Below, piece after piece: positions 1 through 5,605 of a stretch of DNA of 5,605 nt. The stretch's first letter is position 1. Each line of letters begins with the position of its first letter. The stretch covers positions 1-5,605 of the forward strand of contig JAEWMV010000252.1 in NCBI GenBank assembly GCA_023393045.1. The letters run 5' to 3'. The notes beneath the pieces are model-generated. The model saw nothing but the letters and a program-made list of their open reading frames with translations, did not search any database and had not been told where the DNA came from. The DNA comes from Bacillota bacterium (GTDB taxonomy: Bacteria > Bacillota > Clostridia > Christensenellales > CAG-138). The position numbers and the translations under genes were made by a program.

Positions 1-1127
1 ATCAAAGGAACGTATTATCTAAGCAGATCGGCGGCTTCATGGCCAAGGGGCAGAAGGACGAGGCCGAGGCGGCCAAGGCGCAGGTCAAGTCCATGGCGGA
101 CGAGATGGCCGCGCTTGCCGAGCGCGAGGTGATACTCGAGGAGGAGATCCGCAAGAGGATGCTCGTCATCCCCAACATCATCGACCTTTCCGTGCCCATT
201 GGCCATAACGATTCCGAAAACGTAGAGATCGAGCGTTTTGGCGAGGCGAAAACGCCCGACTTTGAAATCCCCTACCACGCCGAGATCATGGAGCGATTGA
301 ACGGCCTCGACCTCGACAACGCGCGCAAGACCTCCGGCAACGGCTTCTATTTCCTCACGGGGGATGTCGCCAGGCTGCACAGCGCCCTCATTTCCTACGC
401 GCGGGATTTCATGATAGAGCGCGGCTTTACCTACTGCGTGCCGCCCTTTATGATACGCGCCAATGTGGTGACGGGCGTGATGAGCTTTGCGGAAATGGAA
501 AACATGATGTATAAGATAGAGGGCGAGGACCTCTACCTCATCGGCACGAGCGAACATTCCATGATCGGCCGCTTTATAGACGCTTTCCTCGAAGAGGAGA
601 AGCTGCCCTACACCCTCACGAGCTATTCGCCGTGCTTCCGCAAAGAAGTGGGCGCGCACGGCATAGAGGAGCGCGGCGTGTACCGCGTGCACCAGTTTGA
701 AAAGCAGGAGATGGTGGTCGTGTGCCATCCGGAAGAGAGCATGGCTTGGTACGACAAGCTCTGGCGCTACACCGTGGAATTCTTCCGCTCGCTCGACATC
801 CCCGTGCGCACGCTCGAGTGCTGCTCGGGCGACCTTGCGGACCTCAAGGTCAAAAGCGTGGACGTGGAAGCGTGGAGTCCCCGCCAGGGCAAGTACTTCG
901 AGGTGGGCAGCTGCTCCAACCTCGGGGACGCGCAGGCGCGCCGCCTTGGTATACGCGTCAAGAACAAGGAAAAGGGCAATTACTTCGCCCACACGCTCAA
1001 CAACACCGTCGTGGCCCCGCCGCGCACGCTCATCGCCTTCCTTGAAAACAACCTCCAGGCGGACGGAAGGATCGCGATCCCCGCGCCGCTTCGCATGTAC
1101 ATGGGCGGGAAGGAATTCATCGGCTGA
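1..1127 (+). CDS. serS: Seryl-tRNA synthetase, 5' end outside window
   Basis: Class II aminoacyl-tRNA synthetase that charges tRNA-Ser with serine in the cytoplasm. The frame is open from base 3 (…RNVLSKQIG…), so the ATG at 39 is internal and not the start; about 374 residues are visible and roughly 45-50 are missing, for a total near the usual 420-430. The visible N-terminal part is the charged, Ala/Glu/Lys-rich helical arm (to about base 150) that binds the long variable arm of tRNA-Ser, ending in the family's IPN motif (168-176). The catalytic core follows: the serine-binding GTSEH (543-557), motif 2 CFRKEVG…RVHQFEKQEM (633-713), and motif 3 with its Arg at 1023-1025, ending RMYMGGKEFIG. 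Motif 3 reads VVAPPRT rather than the LAVGRT type of E. coli; the LECCSGDLADLKVKS and SCSNLGDAQARR blocks are intact. From memory this matches a clostridial variant of the family. Nothing suggests that it is broken. Confidence 0.96.
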   Translation, partial: QRNVLSKQIGGFMAKGQKDEAEAAKAQVKSMADEMAALAEREVILEEEIRKRMLVIPNIIDLSVPIGHNDSENVEIERFGEAKTPDFEIPYHAEIMERLNGLDLDNARKTSGNGFYFLTGDVARLHSALISYARDFMIERGFTYCVPPFMIRANVVTGVMSFAEMENMMYKIEGEDLYLIGTSEHSMIGRFIDAFLEEEKLPYTLTSYSPCFRKEVGAHGIEERGVYRVHQFEKQEMVVVCHPEESMAWYDKLWRYTVEFFRSLDIPVRTLECCSGDLADLKVKSVDVEAWSPRQGKYFEVGSCSNLGDAQARRLGIRVKNKEKGNYFAHTLNNTVVAPPRTLIAFLENNLQADGRIAIPAPLRMYMGGKEFIG

Positions 1128-1300
1128 TTTTGCCCGCTACCCGATTCTACCGCAATATTGCTGGGTTTTTACCCGTTGCGCAACCCAATGCGACCTGTAG
1201 TTGCGAAGAAAAAACCGAATGAAAAGCAGAGTTGGTAGAGTTGCCCCCTCGGTTGCGTGTATGCTCAAACCATCAAGCAAAGCGATTGGGAGGTATCAAA
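1128..1300. other. serS-regulator intergenic gap with small palindromes
   Basis: 173 bases with visibly lower GC than the flanking genes and no supportable ORF. It holds two perfect 10-base palindromes, GCAATATTGC (1152-1161) and GTTGCGCAAC (1175-1184), and a 6-bp inverted repeat TGGGTT/AACCCA (1162-1167/1182-1187) that overlaps the second. The word GTTGCG occurs three times (1175, 1200, 1252). No stem followed by a T-run was found, so a serS terminator is not evident. The gap presumably contains the promoter of the downstream regulator, but I found no -35/-10 pair with acceptable spacing. The palindromes could be operator half-sites; this is only a guess. Confidence 0.4.
1288..1293 (+). promoter_or_regulatory. 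Ribosome binding site that fixes the regulator start
   Basis: GGGAGG lies 7 bases upstream of the ATG at 1301. The frame is open further upstream to a TTG at 1232, but that codon has no comparable site, and the extra 23 residues do not look like part of the DNA-binding domain. This supports the ATG at 1301. Confidence 0.8.
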
Positions 1301-2080
1301 ATGAACATCGAAATCGCAAACAGGCTCGTGCAGCTTAGGAAGCAGCACAACCTTTCGCAGGAGGAGCTTGCGGCGAAGCTGGGCATATCCCGGCAGGCCG
1401 TGAGCAAATGGGAGCGCGCGGAGGCCTCGCCCGACACGGACAATCTCATCCTGTTATCGCGCGTGTACGGCGTGAGCGTCGACGAATTGCTGCGCACGGA
1501 GGACCCCATCCCCGAGCCGGAACCCGAAAAGGGCGTGAAGGTCACGGTCAACGGCAAACCCATCAAGTTCAATACGAAGGACGGCTTCTATTTCACCTAT
1601 GGGGATGACGAGGAGGAATTTGAAGCGGAAAAGGACGACCCGGACAACTGCACCTACGAGGACAGCGGCCACGGCGTGCACATCCATGTGAACGCGGATA
1701 TCGACGAGGAGGAAAAGTCCTTCTGGAAAATCTTCCCCTACCCCGTGTTCATCACGCTCGTATACATACTCATCGGCGTGCTGTGGAACCTGTGGCATCC
1801 GGGCTGGATCCTCTACATTACCATCCCCATCTATTACTCCGTGGCCAACTGGGTGAAGGGCAAACGGAAGCACAACTTCTGGAAGGCCTTCCCCTACCCC
1901 GTGTTCCTCGTGTGCGTATATTTTCTCATCGGTTCGCTCTGGCAGCTGTGGCATCCCGGCTGGGCGATGTTCCTCACCATCCCCATCTATTACCCCATCG
2001 CAAGCTGGGCCGACAAGCGCTACCGCAGGCGCAAGGCGCGCGAGAACATCATCGACGTCACGCCCGACAAGGACGATTGA
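1301..2080 (+). CDS. XRE-family HTH regulator with duplicated membrane module
   Basis: 259 residues, probably a membrane-anchored transcriptional regulator. Residues ~7-61 form a classic Cro/C1-type helix-turn-helix (LSQEELAAKLGISRQAVSKWE, then the LLSRVYGVSVDELL helix). Residues ~65-140 are a very acidic linker (PEPEPEK, DDEEEFEAEKDD, DEEEK) with a short NGKPIKF / GVHIHV stretch that may form strands. Residues 141-184 and 193-236 are two copies of one 44-residue unit, FWK.FPYPVF…WHPGW…TIPIYY…W, with 30 of 44 positions identical, separated by the basic linker VKGKRKHN. Each copy has two hydrophobic segments, so about four membrane passes are expected. The tail (RYRRRKAR…DVTPDKDD) is charged. 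A regulator with the DNA-binding domain in the cytoplasm and a membrane sensor or anchor is inferred; the target and signal are unknown. The gene stands alone between serS and the peptidase gene. Two-transmembrane HTH proteins are common in Firmicutes, usually without assigned function. Confidence 0.88.
   Translation: MNIEIANRLVQLRKQHNLSQEELAAKLGISRQAVSKWERAEASPDTDNLILLSRVYGVSVDELLRTEDPIPEPEPEKGVKVTVNGKPIKFNTKDGFYFTYGDDEEEFEAEKDDPDNCTYEDSGHGVHIHVNADIDEEEKSFWKIFPYPVFITLVYILIGVLWNLWHPGWILYITIPIYYSVANWVKGKRKHNFWKAFPYPVFLVCVYFLIGSLWQLWHPGWAMFLTIPIYYPIASWADKRYRRRKARENIIDVTPDKDD
1721..2008 (+). repeat. Tandem internal duplication of a 44-residue two-helix unit
   Basis: Copy 1 is at 1721-1852 and copy 2 at 1877-2008, with a period of exactly 156 bases (52 codons). 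Both lie in frame within the regulator gene. The shared anchors are FWK, FPYPVF, LIG, LWHPGW, TIPIYY and a final W. The two copies differ at 14 of 44 residues and at many silent positions, so the duplication is old, not a recent slippage event. Confidence 0.9.
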
Positions 2081-2104
2081 TTCAACCTGTTTTTTAAAGC
2101 ATTT

Positions 2105-2127
2105 GGGCCGCCGGACGCCGTCGGCCC
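2105..2127 (+). terminator. GC-rich hairpin between regulator and peptidase genes
   Basis: GGGCCG (2105-2110) pairs with CGGCCC (2122-2127); after one C/T mismatch, CGG (2112-2114) pairs with CCG (2118-2120) around the loop ACG. It starts 25 bases after the regulator stop codon. No T-run follows it; the only T-run (TTTTTT, 2091-2096 region) is upstream of the stem. It may therefore be a weak or factor-assisted terminator, an mRNA-stabilising stem, or neither. It ends only about 20 bases before the next ribosome binding site. Confidence 0.4.
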
Positions 2128-2146
2128 ATTCCATTGGGAATTAAAT

Positions 2147-2153
2147 AAGGAGG
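2147..2153 (+). promoter_or_regulatory. Strong ribosome binding site of the M32 peptidase gene
   Basis: AAGGAGG is a near-perfect Shine-Dalgarno sequence 8 bases before the ATG at 2162, in a locally A-rich stretch. It fixes the start codon and suggests efficient translation. Confidence 0.85.
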
Positions 2154-2161
2154 AAACACGC

Positions 2162-3658
2162 ATGCAGGAAACCATACAAAGCTTCAAGGCGCTGCTTGCC
2201 AAAATGCACGCCTACGACCACGCCATGAGCGCGCTCTATTACGACAACCAAACCGTCATGCCCAAAAAGGGCGTGGCGGACTTTGCCAAAACCACGGGCA
2301 TGCTCAGCGAGGAGAGCTACAAGCTTTCCACCGGGGACGAGATGCGCACCCTTCTCTCTTCACTCAAGGAGAACGCGGAGGCACTCGATGAAATCACCCG
2401 CCGCGAGGTGGAGGAATTGAGCGAATCCTTCGAAAAGCTCGAGAAAATCCCCATGGAGGAGTATGTGCAGTACTCCATGGACGTGGGCGCGGCCTCGCAG
2501 GCCTGGCGCGAGGCAAAGAACAACAACGATTTTGCCGCCTTTGTGCCGCACCTTGAAAAGCTGCTTGTCTTCAACCGCAAGCTGCCGGGCTATATCCGCC
2601 CTGATCTGCCCAAGTACGACGCGCTGCTCGACGAATACGAAAAAGGCCTCACGATGGAATCCCTCGACGCGTACTTTGCAAACGTCAGGAGCGCGCTCGT
2701 GCCGCTTATCAAGGAAATCGGAGAGCGCGGCAAACAGCCGGACATTTCGCCCCTGAACACTTCTTTTCCGATTCCCCAGCAAAGGCTCCTGAGCGACAGG
2801 CTCGTGTCCATCCTCACCATCGACCGCGACCGCTGCGCGCTCGGCGAGGTGGAGCATCCCTTCACGGGCGGCGTGAGCAAAAACGACGTGCGCCTCACCA
2901 CGCATTATCATGAAAACGACGTGCTCTCGAGCTTCTTTAGCGTGGTGCACGAGGGCGGCCATTCGATCTATGAGCTCAACACGGCGGACGAACTCGTCGG
3001 CTCCCCCATGGGCACGGGCGCGAGCATGGGCATCCATGAGAGCCAGAGCCGCCTTTTTGAGAACATGATCGGCCGCAGCCGCGAGTTCATCGAGCTTATG
3101 TATCCCGCCTTCGTCGAGCTCTTCCCGGAGCAGATGAAGCGCGTGTCGCCTGAGCTCCTCTACCGCGCGGCCAACTACTCGACCCCCTCCCTCATCCGCA
3201 CGGAGGCGGACGAGCTGACCTACTCCCTGCACATCATGGTGCGCTACGAGCTTGAAAAGAAGCTCATCGGCGGCACGCTTGAGGTAAAGGACCTGCCCGA
3301 GGCGTGGAACGCCATGTACAAGGAATACCTCGGCCTCGACGTGCCGGACGACACGCGCGGCGTGCTGCAGGATTCCCATTGGTCGGGCGGGGCGTTCGGC
3401 TACTTCCCCTCCTATTCCATCGGCAGCGCGTACGCGGCGCAGATTTACGACGTGATGGCAAAGGCGATCGACATTCCCGGCGCGGTAAAGTCCGGCGACC
3501 TTTCGCCCATCGTCGCGTGGCTGACGGAAAAAATCTATCGCTTCGGCAGGCTCAAAAAGCCCAACGAGCTGATTTTGAACGCCTGCGGCGCGCCGTTTGA
3601 CCCATCCTACTACACGCGCTACCTCACCAAGAAGTACCGCGCGCTCTACGACCTGTAA
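2162..3658 (+). CDS. M32 family metallocarboxypeptidase (Taq-type)
   Basis: 498 residues, the usual full length for thermostable carboxypeptidase 1 / carboxypeptidase Taq proteins: cytoplasmic, largely helical zinc enzymes that remove residues from the C-terminus of peptides with broad specificity. The metal site is complete: HEGGH at residues 263-267 (His263 and His267 as ligands, Glu264 as catalytic base), with Glu293 in the HESQSR motif as the third ligand. The spacing of ligands equals that of the Pyrococcus furiosus enzyme (H269, H273, E299, from memory). The other family signatures are present: IRTEADELTY (345-354) and DSHWSGGAFGYFPSY (404-418), which shape the substrate cleft. There is no signal peptide or membrane segment. 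The expected role is peptide turnover and amino acid recovery. The gene is preceded by a strong ribosome binding site and followed after 12 bases by the DnaD-type gene, so the two probably share a transcript. Confidence 0.96.
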   Translation: MQETIQSFKALLAKMHAYDHAMSALYYDNQTVMPKKGVADFAKTTGMLSEESYKLSTGDEMRTLLSSLKENAEALDEITRREVEELSESFEKLEKIPMEEYVQYSMDVGAASQAWREAKNNNDFAAFVPHLEKLLVFNRKLPGYIRPDLPKYDALLDEYEKGLTMESLDAYFANVRSALVPLIKEIGERGKQPDISPLNTSFPIPQQRLLSDRLVSILTIDRDRCALGEVEHPFTGGVSKNDVRLTTHYHENDVLSSFFSVVHEGGHSIYELNTADELVGSPMGTGASMGIHESQSRLFENMIGRSREFIELMYPAFVELFPEQMKRVSPELLYRAANYSTPSLIRTEADELTYSLHIMVRYELEKKLIGGTLEVKDLPEAWNAMYKEYLGLDVPDDTRGVLQDSHWSGGAFGYFPSYSIGSAYAAQIYDVMAKAIDIPGAVKSGDLSPIVAWLTEKIYRFGRLKKPNELILNACGAPFDPSYYTRYLTKKYRALYDL

Positions 3659-3663
3659 GGGAG
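3657..3663 (+). promoter_or_regulatory. Ribosome binding site overlapping the upstream stop codon
   Basis: AAGGGAG begins inside the TAA stop of the peptidase gene (3656-3658) and sits 7 bases before the GTG at 3671. The ATG at 3677 would be 13 bases away, which is too far, so GTG is the preferred start. The overlap with the stop codon suggests translational coupling. Confidence 0.7.
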
Positions 3664-3670
3664 AAGCGCC

Positions 3671-4840
3671 GTGCCGATGTTCATCCGAGGGGCGTCGCTC
3701 AAGGGCGCGACGGCCGTGGACAACCGATTCATCACCGATTACCTGCCGCAGGCGGACGGCGCGGCCGTGAAGGTGTACCTTTACGGGCTCATGCGCTGTT
3801 ACGAGAGCGCGGCGGGCGACGCGGACTGCCCCTTTGACGGGGAAACGTTGGCGCGCGCCTACGCGTACTGGCAGAGCGTGGGAATCGTGCGCATCGTCAC
3901 GGCCGACCCTCTGACGGTCGAGTACCTCAGTGTCGGCGAGCGCGTATCCGACGCGCCGAGGAAATACGCCTCGCTCGTGGCCGCGCTCGCAAAGGCCGCG
4001 GGTACGCGCGTGTTCACGGGGCATGAGCTCGCGGAGATTTACGATTGGATTGAAACCTTCCGCTTCGACGAGGAAACGGCGGTGCTGTGCGTGGCGGACG
4101 TGCTCGCCCGCCACGGCGCGCGCGCCAAGCTCTATCAGATGAACGCGGAGGCGAAGCTCTGGGCGGACAACGGCGTGTTCACCGAAGCGGACGCGCGCGC
4201 TTTCATCGAAAAGCGGGACGCGCGCAACTCGGGCGCGCAGGCGATACTGCGCCGCTGGAAGAAGCACCGCGCCGCCACGGAGGACGAGCTTGCGCTCTAC
4301 ACCAAATGGACGGACGACTGGGGTTTTGACGAGGGCGTGATACTCGACGCGTGCGCGGAACTCACCGCCGCGAGCCAGCCGAGCTTCAAGTACCTCGACA
4401 CGGTGCTCGACACCTACCGCATCAACGGCGCCCTGACGCCCGAGGCCGCGGCCAAAGCGCGCCGCGAGCGCGACGCCACCGCCGAGCTTGCGCGCCTGAT
4501 GCTCGAGCGCGCGGGAGTTGCCCGTGCGCCCTCCACCGCGCAAAGGGACGATGTTTCCACTTGGCGAAACGCCTGGCACATGGATCCGGAACTGCTGCTG
4601 CTCGCCGCCGATTCCTCGCGCGAGCTCGCGCAGCCCTATTCCAATATCAAAAAGCTCATAACGGGTTGGCACGAAGAGAACATCTCCTCCCTCGCCGCCG
4701 CCAAGGCCGACCTTGAAAAGAAGGGCCGCACGGCAAATCGCAGCGAAGCGGCGCGCCGTTCCCGCGCGTACGGGCACAGCCAGAGGAAATACAGCGACGA
4801 GGAATTGAAGAAGATCGGCGTGGATTTGCTGGATGAGTGA
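3671..4840 (+). CDS. DnaD/DnaB-domain replication protein
   Basis: 389 residues with a GTG start, chosen from the ribosome binding site; the alternative ATG at 3677 would remove two residues. Residues ~16-95 look like the N-terminal winged-helix domain of clostridial DnaD-like proteins (VDNRFITDYLPQADG…VKVYLYGL). Three stretches then resemble the helical DnaB_2/DnaD C-terminal module: ~118-176 (YDWIETFRFDEETA…), ~205-262 (YTKWTDDWGFDEGVILDAC…FKYLDTVLDTY), and ~296-345 (WRNAWHMDPELLLLAA…PYSNIKKLITGWHEENI). The third is the clearest match to the family's Y..I..LI..W signature. An Arg/Ala-rich, probably flexible linker (~262-294) separates modules two and three. The C-terminus (QRKYSDEELKKIGVDLLDE) is typical of the family. 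DnaD proteins remodel DNA and help load the replicative helicase during initiation or restart. In clostridia such genes often precede a DnaC-type loader gene; none follows here. It could serve chromosomal replication or be a paralog; I cannot tell which. Confidence 0.85.
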   Translation: MPMFIRGASLKGATAVDNRFITDYLPQADGAAVKVYLYGLMRCYESAAGDADCPFDGETLARAYAYWQSVGIVRIVTADPLTVEYLSVGERVSDAPRKYASLVAALAKAAGTRVFTGHELAEIYDWIETFRFDEETAVLCVADVLARHGARAKLYQMNAEAKLWADNGVFTEADARAFIEKRDARNSGAQAILRRWKKHRAATEDELALYTKWTDDWGFDEGVILDACAELTAASQPSFKYLDTVLDTYRINGALTPEAAAKARRERDATAELARLMLERAGVARAPSTAQRDDVSTWRNAWHMDPELLLLAADSSRELAQPYSNIKKLITGWHEENISSLAAAKADLEKKGRTANRSEAARRSRAYGHSQRKYSDEELKKIGVDLLDE

Positions 4841-5010
4841 CGGAGATAGCATAACAACGGCGAATGGGTCGATATACATTGGTACGGTTTACTGAGCACC
4901 GACCTGTAAACGCCCGACATAACAGCTGAAAACGCTCCCCGAAATGAAGACGGGGAGCGTTTTTGCCAGGCATTGCCGATATGAAATGGCGTTTAGAAAT
5001 GCAAACCGGC
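4841..5010. other. Convergent intergenic gap
   Basis: 170 bases between the stop codons of two converging genes. The main content is the hairpin at 4929-4964. A 6-bp inverted repeat GTTTAC/GTAAAC (4887-4892/4906-4911) with a 13-base loop is too weak to interpret. A 20-codon ORF that overlaps the upstream stop as ATGAGTGA (4833-4895) has no ribosome binding site and no recognisable product. No helicase-loader gene or remnant could be seen in any frame. Confidence 0.6.
4929..4964. terminator. Bidirectional rho-independent terminator
   Basis: CGCTCCCCG (4933-4941) pairs perfectly with CGGGGAGCG (4951-4959) around the 9-base loop AAATGAAGA. The stem is followed by TTTTT (4960-4964) and preceded by AAAA (4929-4932), which lengthens the pairing to 13 bp and gives a T-run on the opposite strand too. 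It lies between converging genes and can stop transcription from both the DnaD-type gene and the CAP-protein gene. Confidence 0.9.
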
Positions 5011-5605
5011 TTAGCCGATGAACATTTGCGTCCAGTAATTGCCGTCCTTCACATAACCCACGCCGATCTGCGTAAAGGAGGCGTTGAGTATGTTGGCGCG
5101 GTGCCCTTCCGAATTCATCCACGCGTCCACGACGGCCTCGGGGCTCGTATAGCCCATGGCGATGTTCTCACCCGCCGTGCGATACGAGATGCCAAAGGTC
5201 TTCATCATGTCGAACGGAGAGCCGTACGTGGGGCTCTGGTGCGAGAAGTAGCCCTTGTCGTGCATGTCCTGCGATTTCGCGCGCGCGACGTCGGAAAGGT
5301 CGGAATTGAGCGTGAGCGTGCCCAGTCCGTATTCCGCGCGGATCTCGTTGCAAAGCTCCACGACCTCCTCCTCAAAGGAGAGATTGGGCTTGGCCGTAGC
5401 CGTGGGTTTGGGCGTGGCCGTGGGCTTGGGCGTAACCGTCGCGGTGGGCTTCGGGGTCGCCGTGACCTTGGGGGTTGCCGTGGGCTTTGCGGTGGCGGTC
5501 GGCTTCGGCGTGGCAGTAGCCGTCGGTTTCGGCGTTGCCGTAGCCTTCGGGGTTTCGGTCGGCTTGATTGTGGTCGCGGGTTTTGGGCTGGCCGTTGCCT
5601 TAGGC
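5011..5605 (-). CDS. Secreted CAP/SCP (YkwD-like) protein, N-terminus outside window
   Basis: 197 residues are visible and the frame stays open to the window edge; the GTG at 5361 is internal and not the start. The last ~115 residues are a CAP (SCP/PR-1) domain of the bacterial YkwD type: ELCNEIRAEYGL, ARAKSQDMHDKGYFSHQSP, GENIAMG, AWMNSEGHRANIL, IGVGYVKDGNYWTQMFIG. The conserved polar cavity residues are present: His (5239-5241, FSHQSP), Glu (5167-5169, GENIA) and His (5101-5103, EGHR). The domain ends exactly at the stop codon, as usual. Before it lie about 73 residues made of Pro, Thr, Ala and Lys, a flexible extracellular stalk, then a short FEEEVV lead-in. A signal peptide or anchor is expected beyond the edge but is not seen. 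Bacterial CAP proteins are extracytoplasmic; their biochemical role is mostly unsettled, with cell-surface, sporulation and host-interaction roles reported for members. It is transcribed toward the DnaD-type gene and ends at a shared terminator. Confidence 0.93.
   Translation of the reverse strand, partial: PKATASPKPATTIKPTETPKATATPKPTATATPKPTATAKPTATPKVTATPKPTATVTPKPTATPKPTATAKPNLSFEEEVVELCNEIRAEYGLGTLTLNSDLSDVARAKSQDMHDKGYFSHQSPTYGSPFDMMKTFGISYRTAGENIAMGYTSPEAVVDAWMNSEGHRANILNASFTQIGVGYVKDGNYWTQMFIG
5386..5604 (-). repeat. Pro-Thr-Ala-Lys low-complexity repeat (protein stalk)
   Basis: About 73 consecutive codons encode variations of PKPTAT and PKPTATAT, an 18-24 base degenerate unit, continuing to the window edge. 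Apart from P, T, A and K, only a few V, I, E and S residues occur; there is no Gly, aromatic or Cys. Codons vary (CCC/CCG, AAG/AAA, ACG/ACC/ACA), so copies are not identical at the DNA level. The stretch is typical of extended wall-spanning linkers, and carries a strong positive charge from its regularly spaced lysines. Confidence 0.9.

Noticed and set aside
15..992. A 325-codon open frame on the minus strand opposite serS
   Set aside because: The plus strand carries all SerRS motifs; the antisense product is His/Arg/Ala-rich with no known motif, again a GC-driven shadow.
1200..1265. Possible sigma-A promoter for the regulator (TTGCGA 1201, TTGGTA 1232, TTGCCC 1241, TATGCT 1260)
   Set aside because: No pair has both good sequence and 16-18 base spacing: TTGGTA to TATGCT is 22 bases and TTGCCC to TATGCT is 13.
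1232..1300. TTG start giving a 23-residue N-terminal extension of the regulator
   Set aside because: No good ribosome binding site precedes it, whereas GGGAGG is well placed before the ATG at 1301, where the HTH domain begins as usual.
2360..4879. An 839-codon open frame on the minus strand across the peptidase and DnaD-type genes
   Set aside because: It runs antisense to two genes with clear family motifs, is rich in Arg, His, Val and Ala with no recognisable domain, and is the expected by-product of GC-rich third codon positions.
4833..4895. A 20-codon ORF overlapping the DnaD-type stop (ATGAGTGA)
   Set aside because: It lacks a ribosome binding site and resembles nothing I recognise; such overlaps arise easily by chance. 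It is not visibly a remnant of a helicase-loader gene.
5386..5604. The regular repeats as a possible CRISPR array or DNA-level tandem repeat element
   Set aside because: The periodicity is in codons of one long open frame encoding PKPTAT-type units; there are no identical repeats with unique spacers.

Overview
The window looks like ordinary chromosomal DNA from a GC-rich (roughly 60% by eye) low-temperature-type Firmicute, most likely a gut-type clostridium. The signs are strong AGGAGG-like ribosome binding sites, a clostridial-looking seryl-tRNA synthetase, a DnaD-domain replication protein, and a surface CAP/SCP protein on a Pro/Thr/Lys stalk. The assignment to a lineage is inference; no rRNA or other strong phylogenetic marker is present. 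No transposase, integrase, CRISPR array, tRNA or phage gene was seen.

Layout. (1) 1-1127 (+): the 3' part of serS, with its first ~45-50 codons cut off by the window edge. (2) 1128-1300: a less GC-rich gap with small palindromes and no convincing gene. (3) 1301-2080 (+): an XRE-type DNA-binding domain joined through an acidic linker to a tandemly duplicated two-helix membrane module. (4) 2081-2161: a short gap with a GC-rich hairpin and then a strong ribosome binding site. (5) 2162-3658 (+): a complete M32 (Taq-type) zinc carboxypeptidase. (6) 3671-4840 (+): a DnaD/DnaB-domain protein only 12 bases behind it, probably co-transcribed. (7) 4841-5010: the convergent gap, holding a strong hairpin that can terminate in both directions. 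(8) 5011-5605 (-): the C-terminal part of a secreted CAP/SCP (YkwD-like) protein whose N-terminal stalk runs off the window.

The genes do not form one obvious pathway: translation, a membrane-tethered regulator, peptide turnover, replication or helicase loading, and a surface protein. The M32-DnaD pair is the only likely operon, and it appears to be co-transcription without shared function. I found no convincing evidence for a new biological system. The points most worth a second look are the duplicated membrane module in the regulator, the apparent three DnaD-type modules in the replication protein with no helicase-loader gene behind it, and the low-complexity Lys/Pro/Thr/Ala stalk of the CAP protein.
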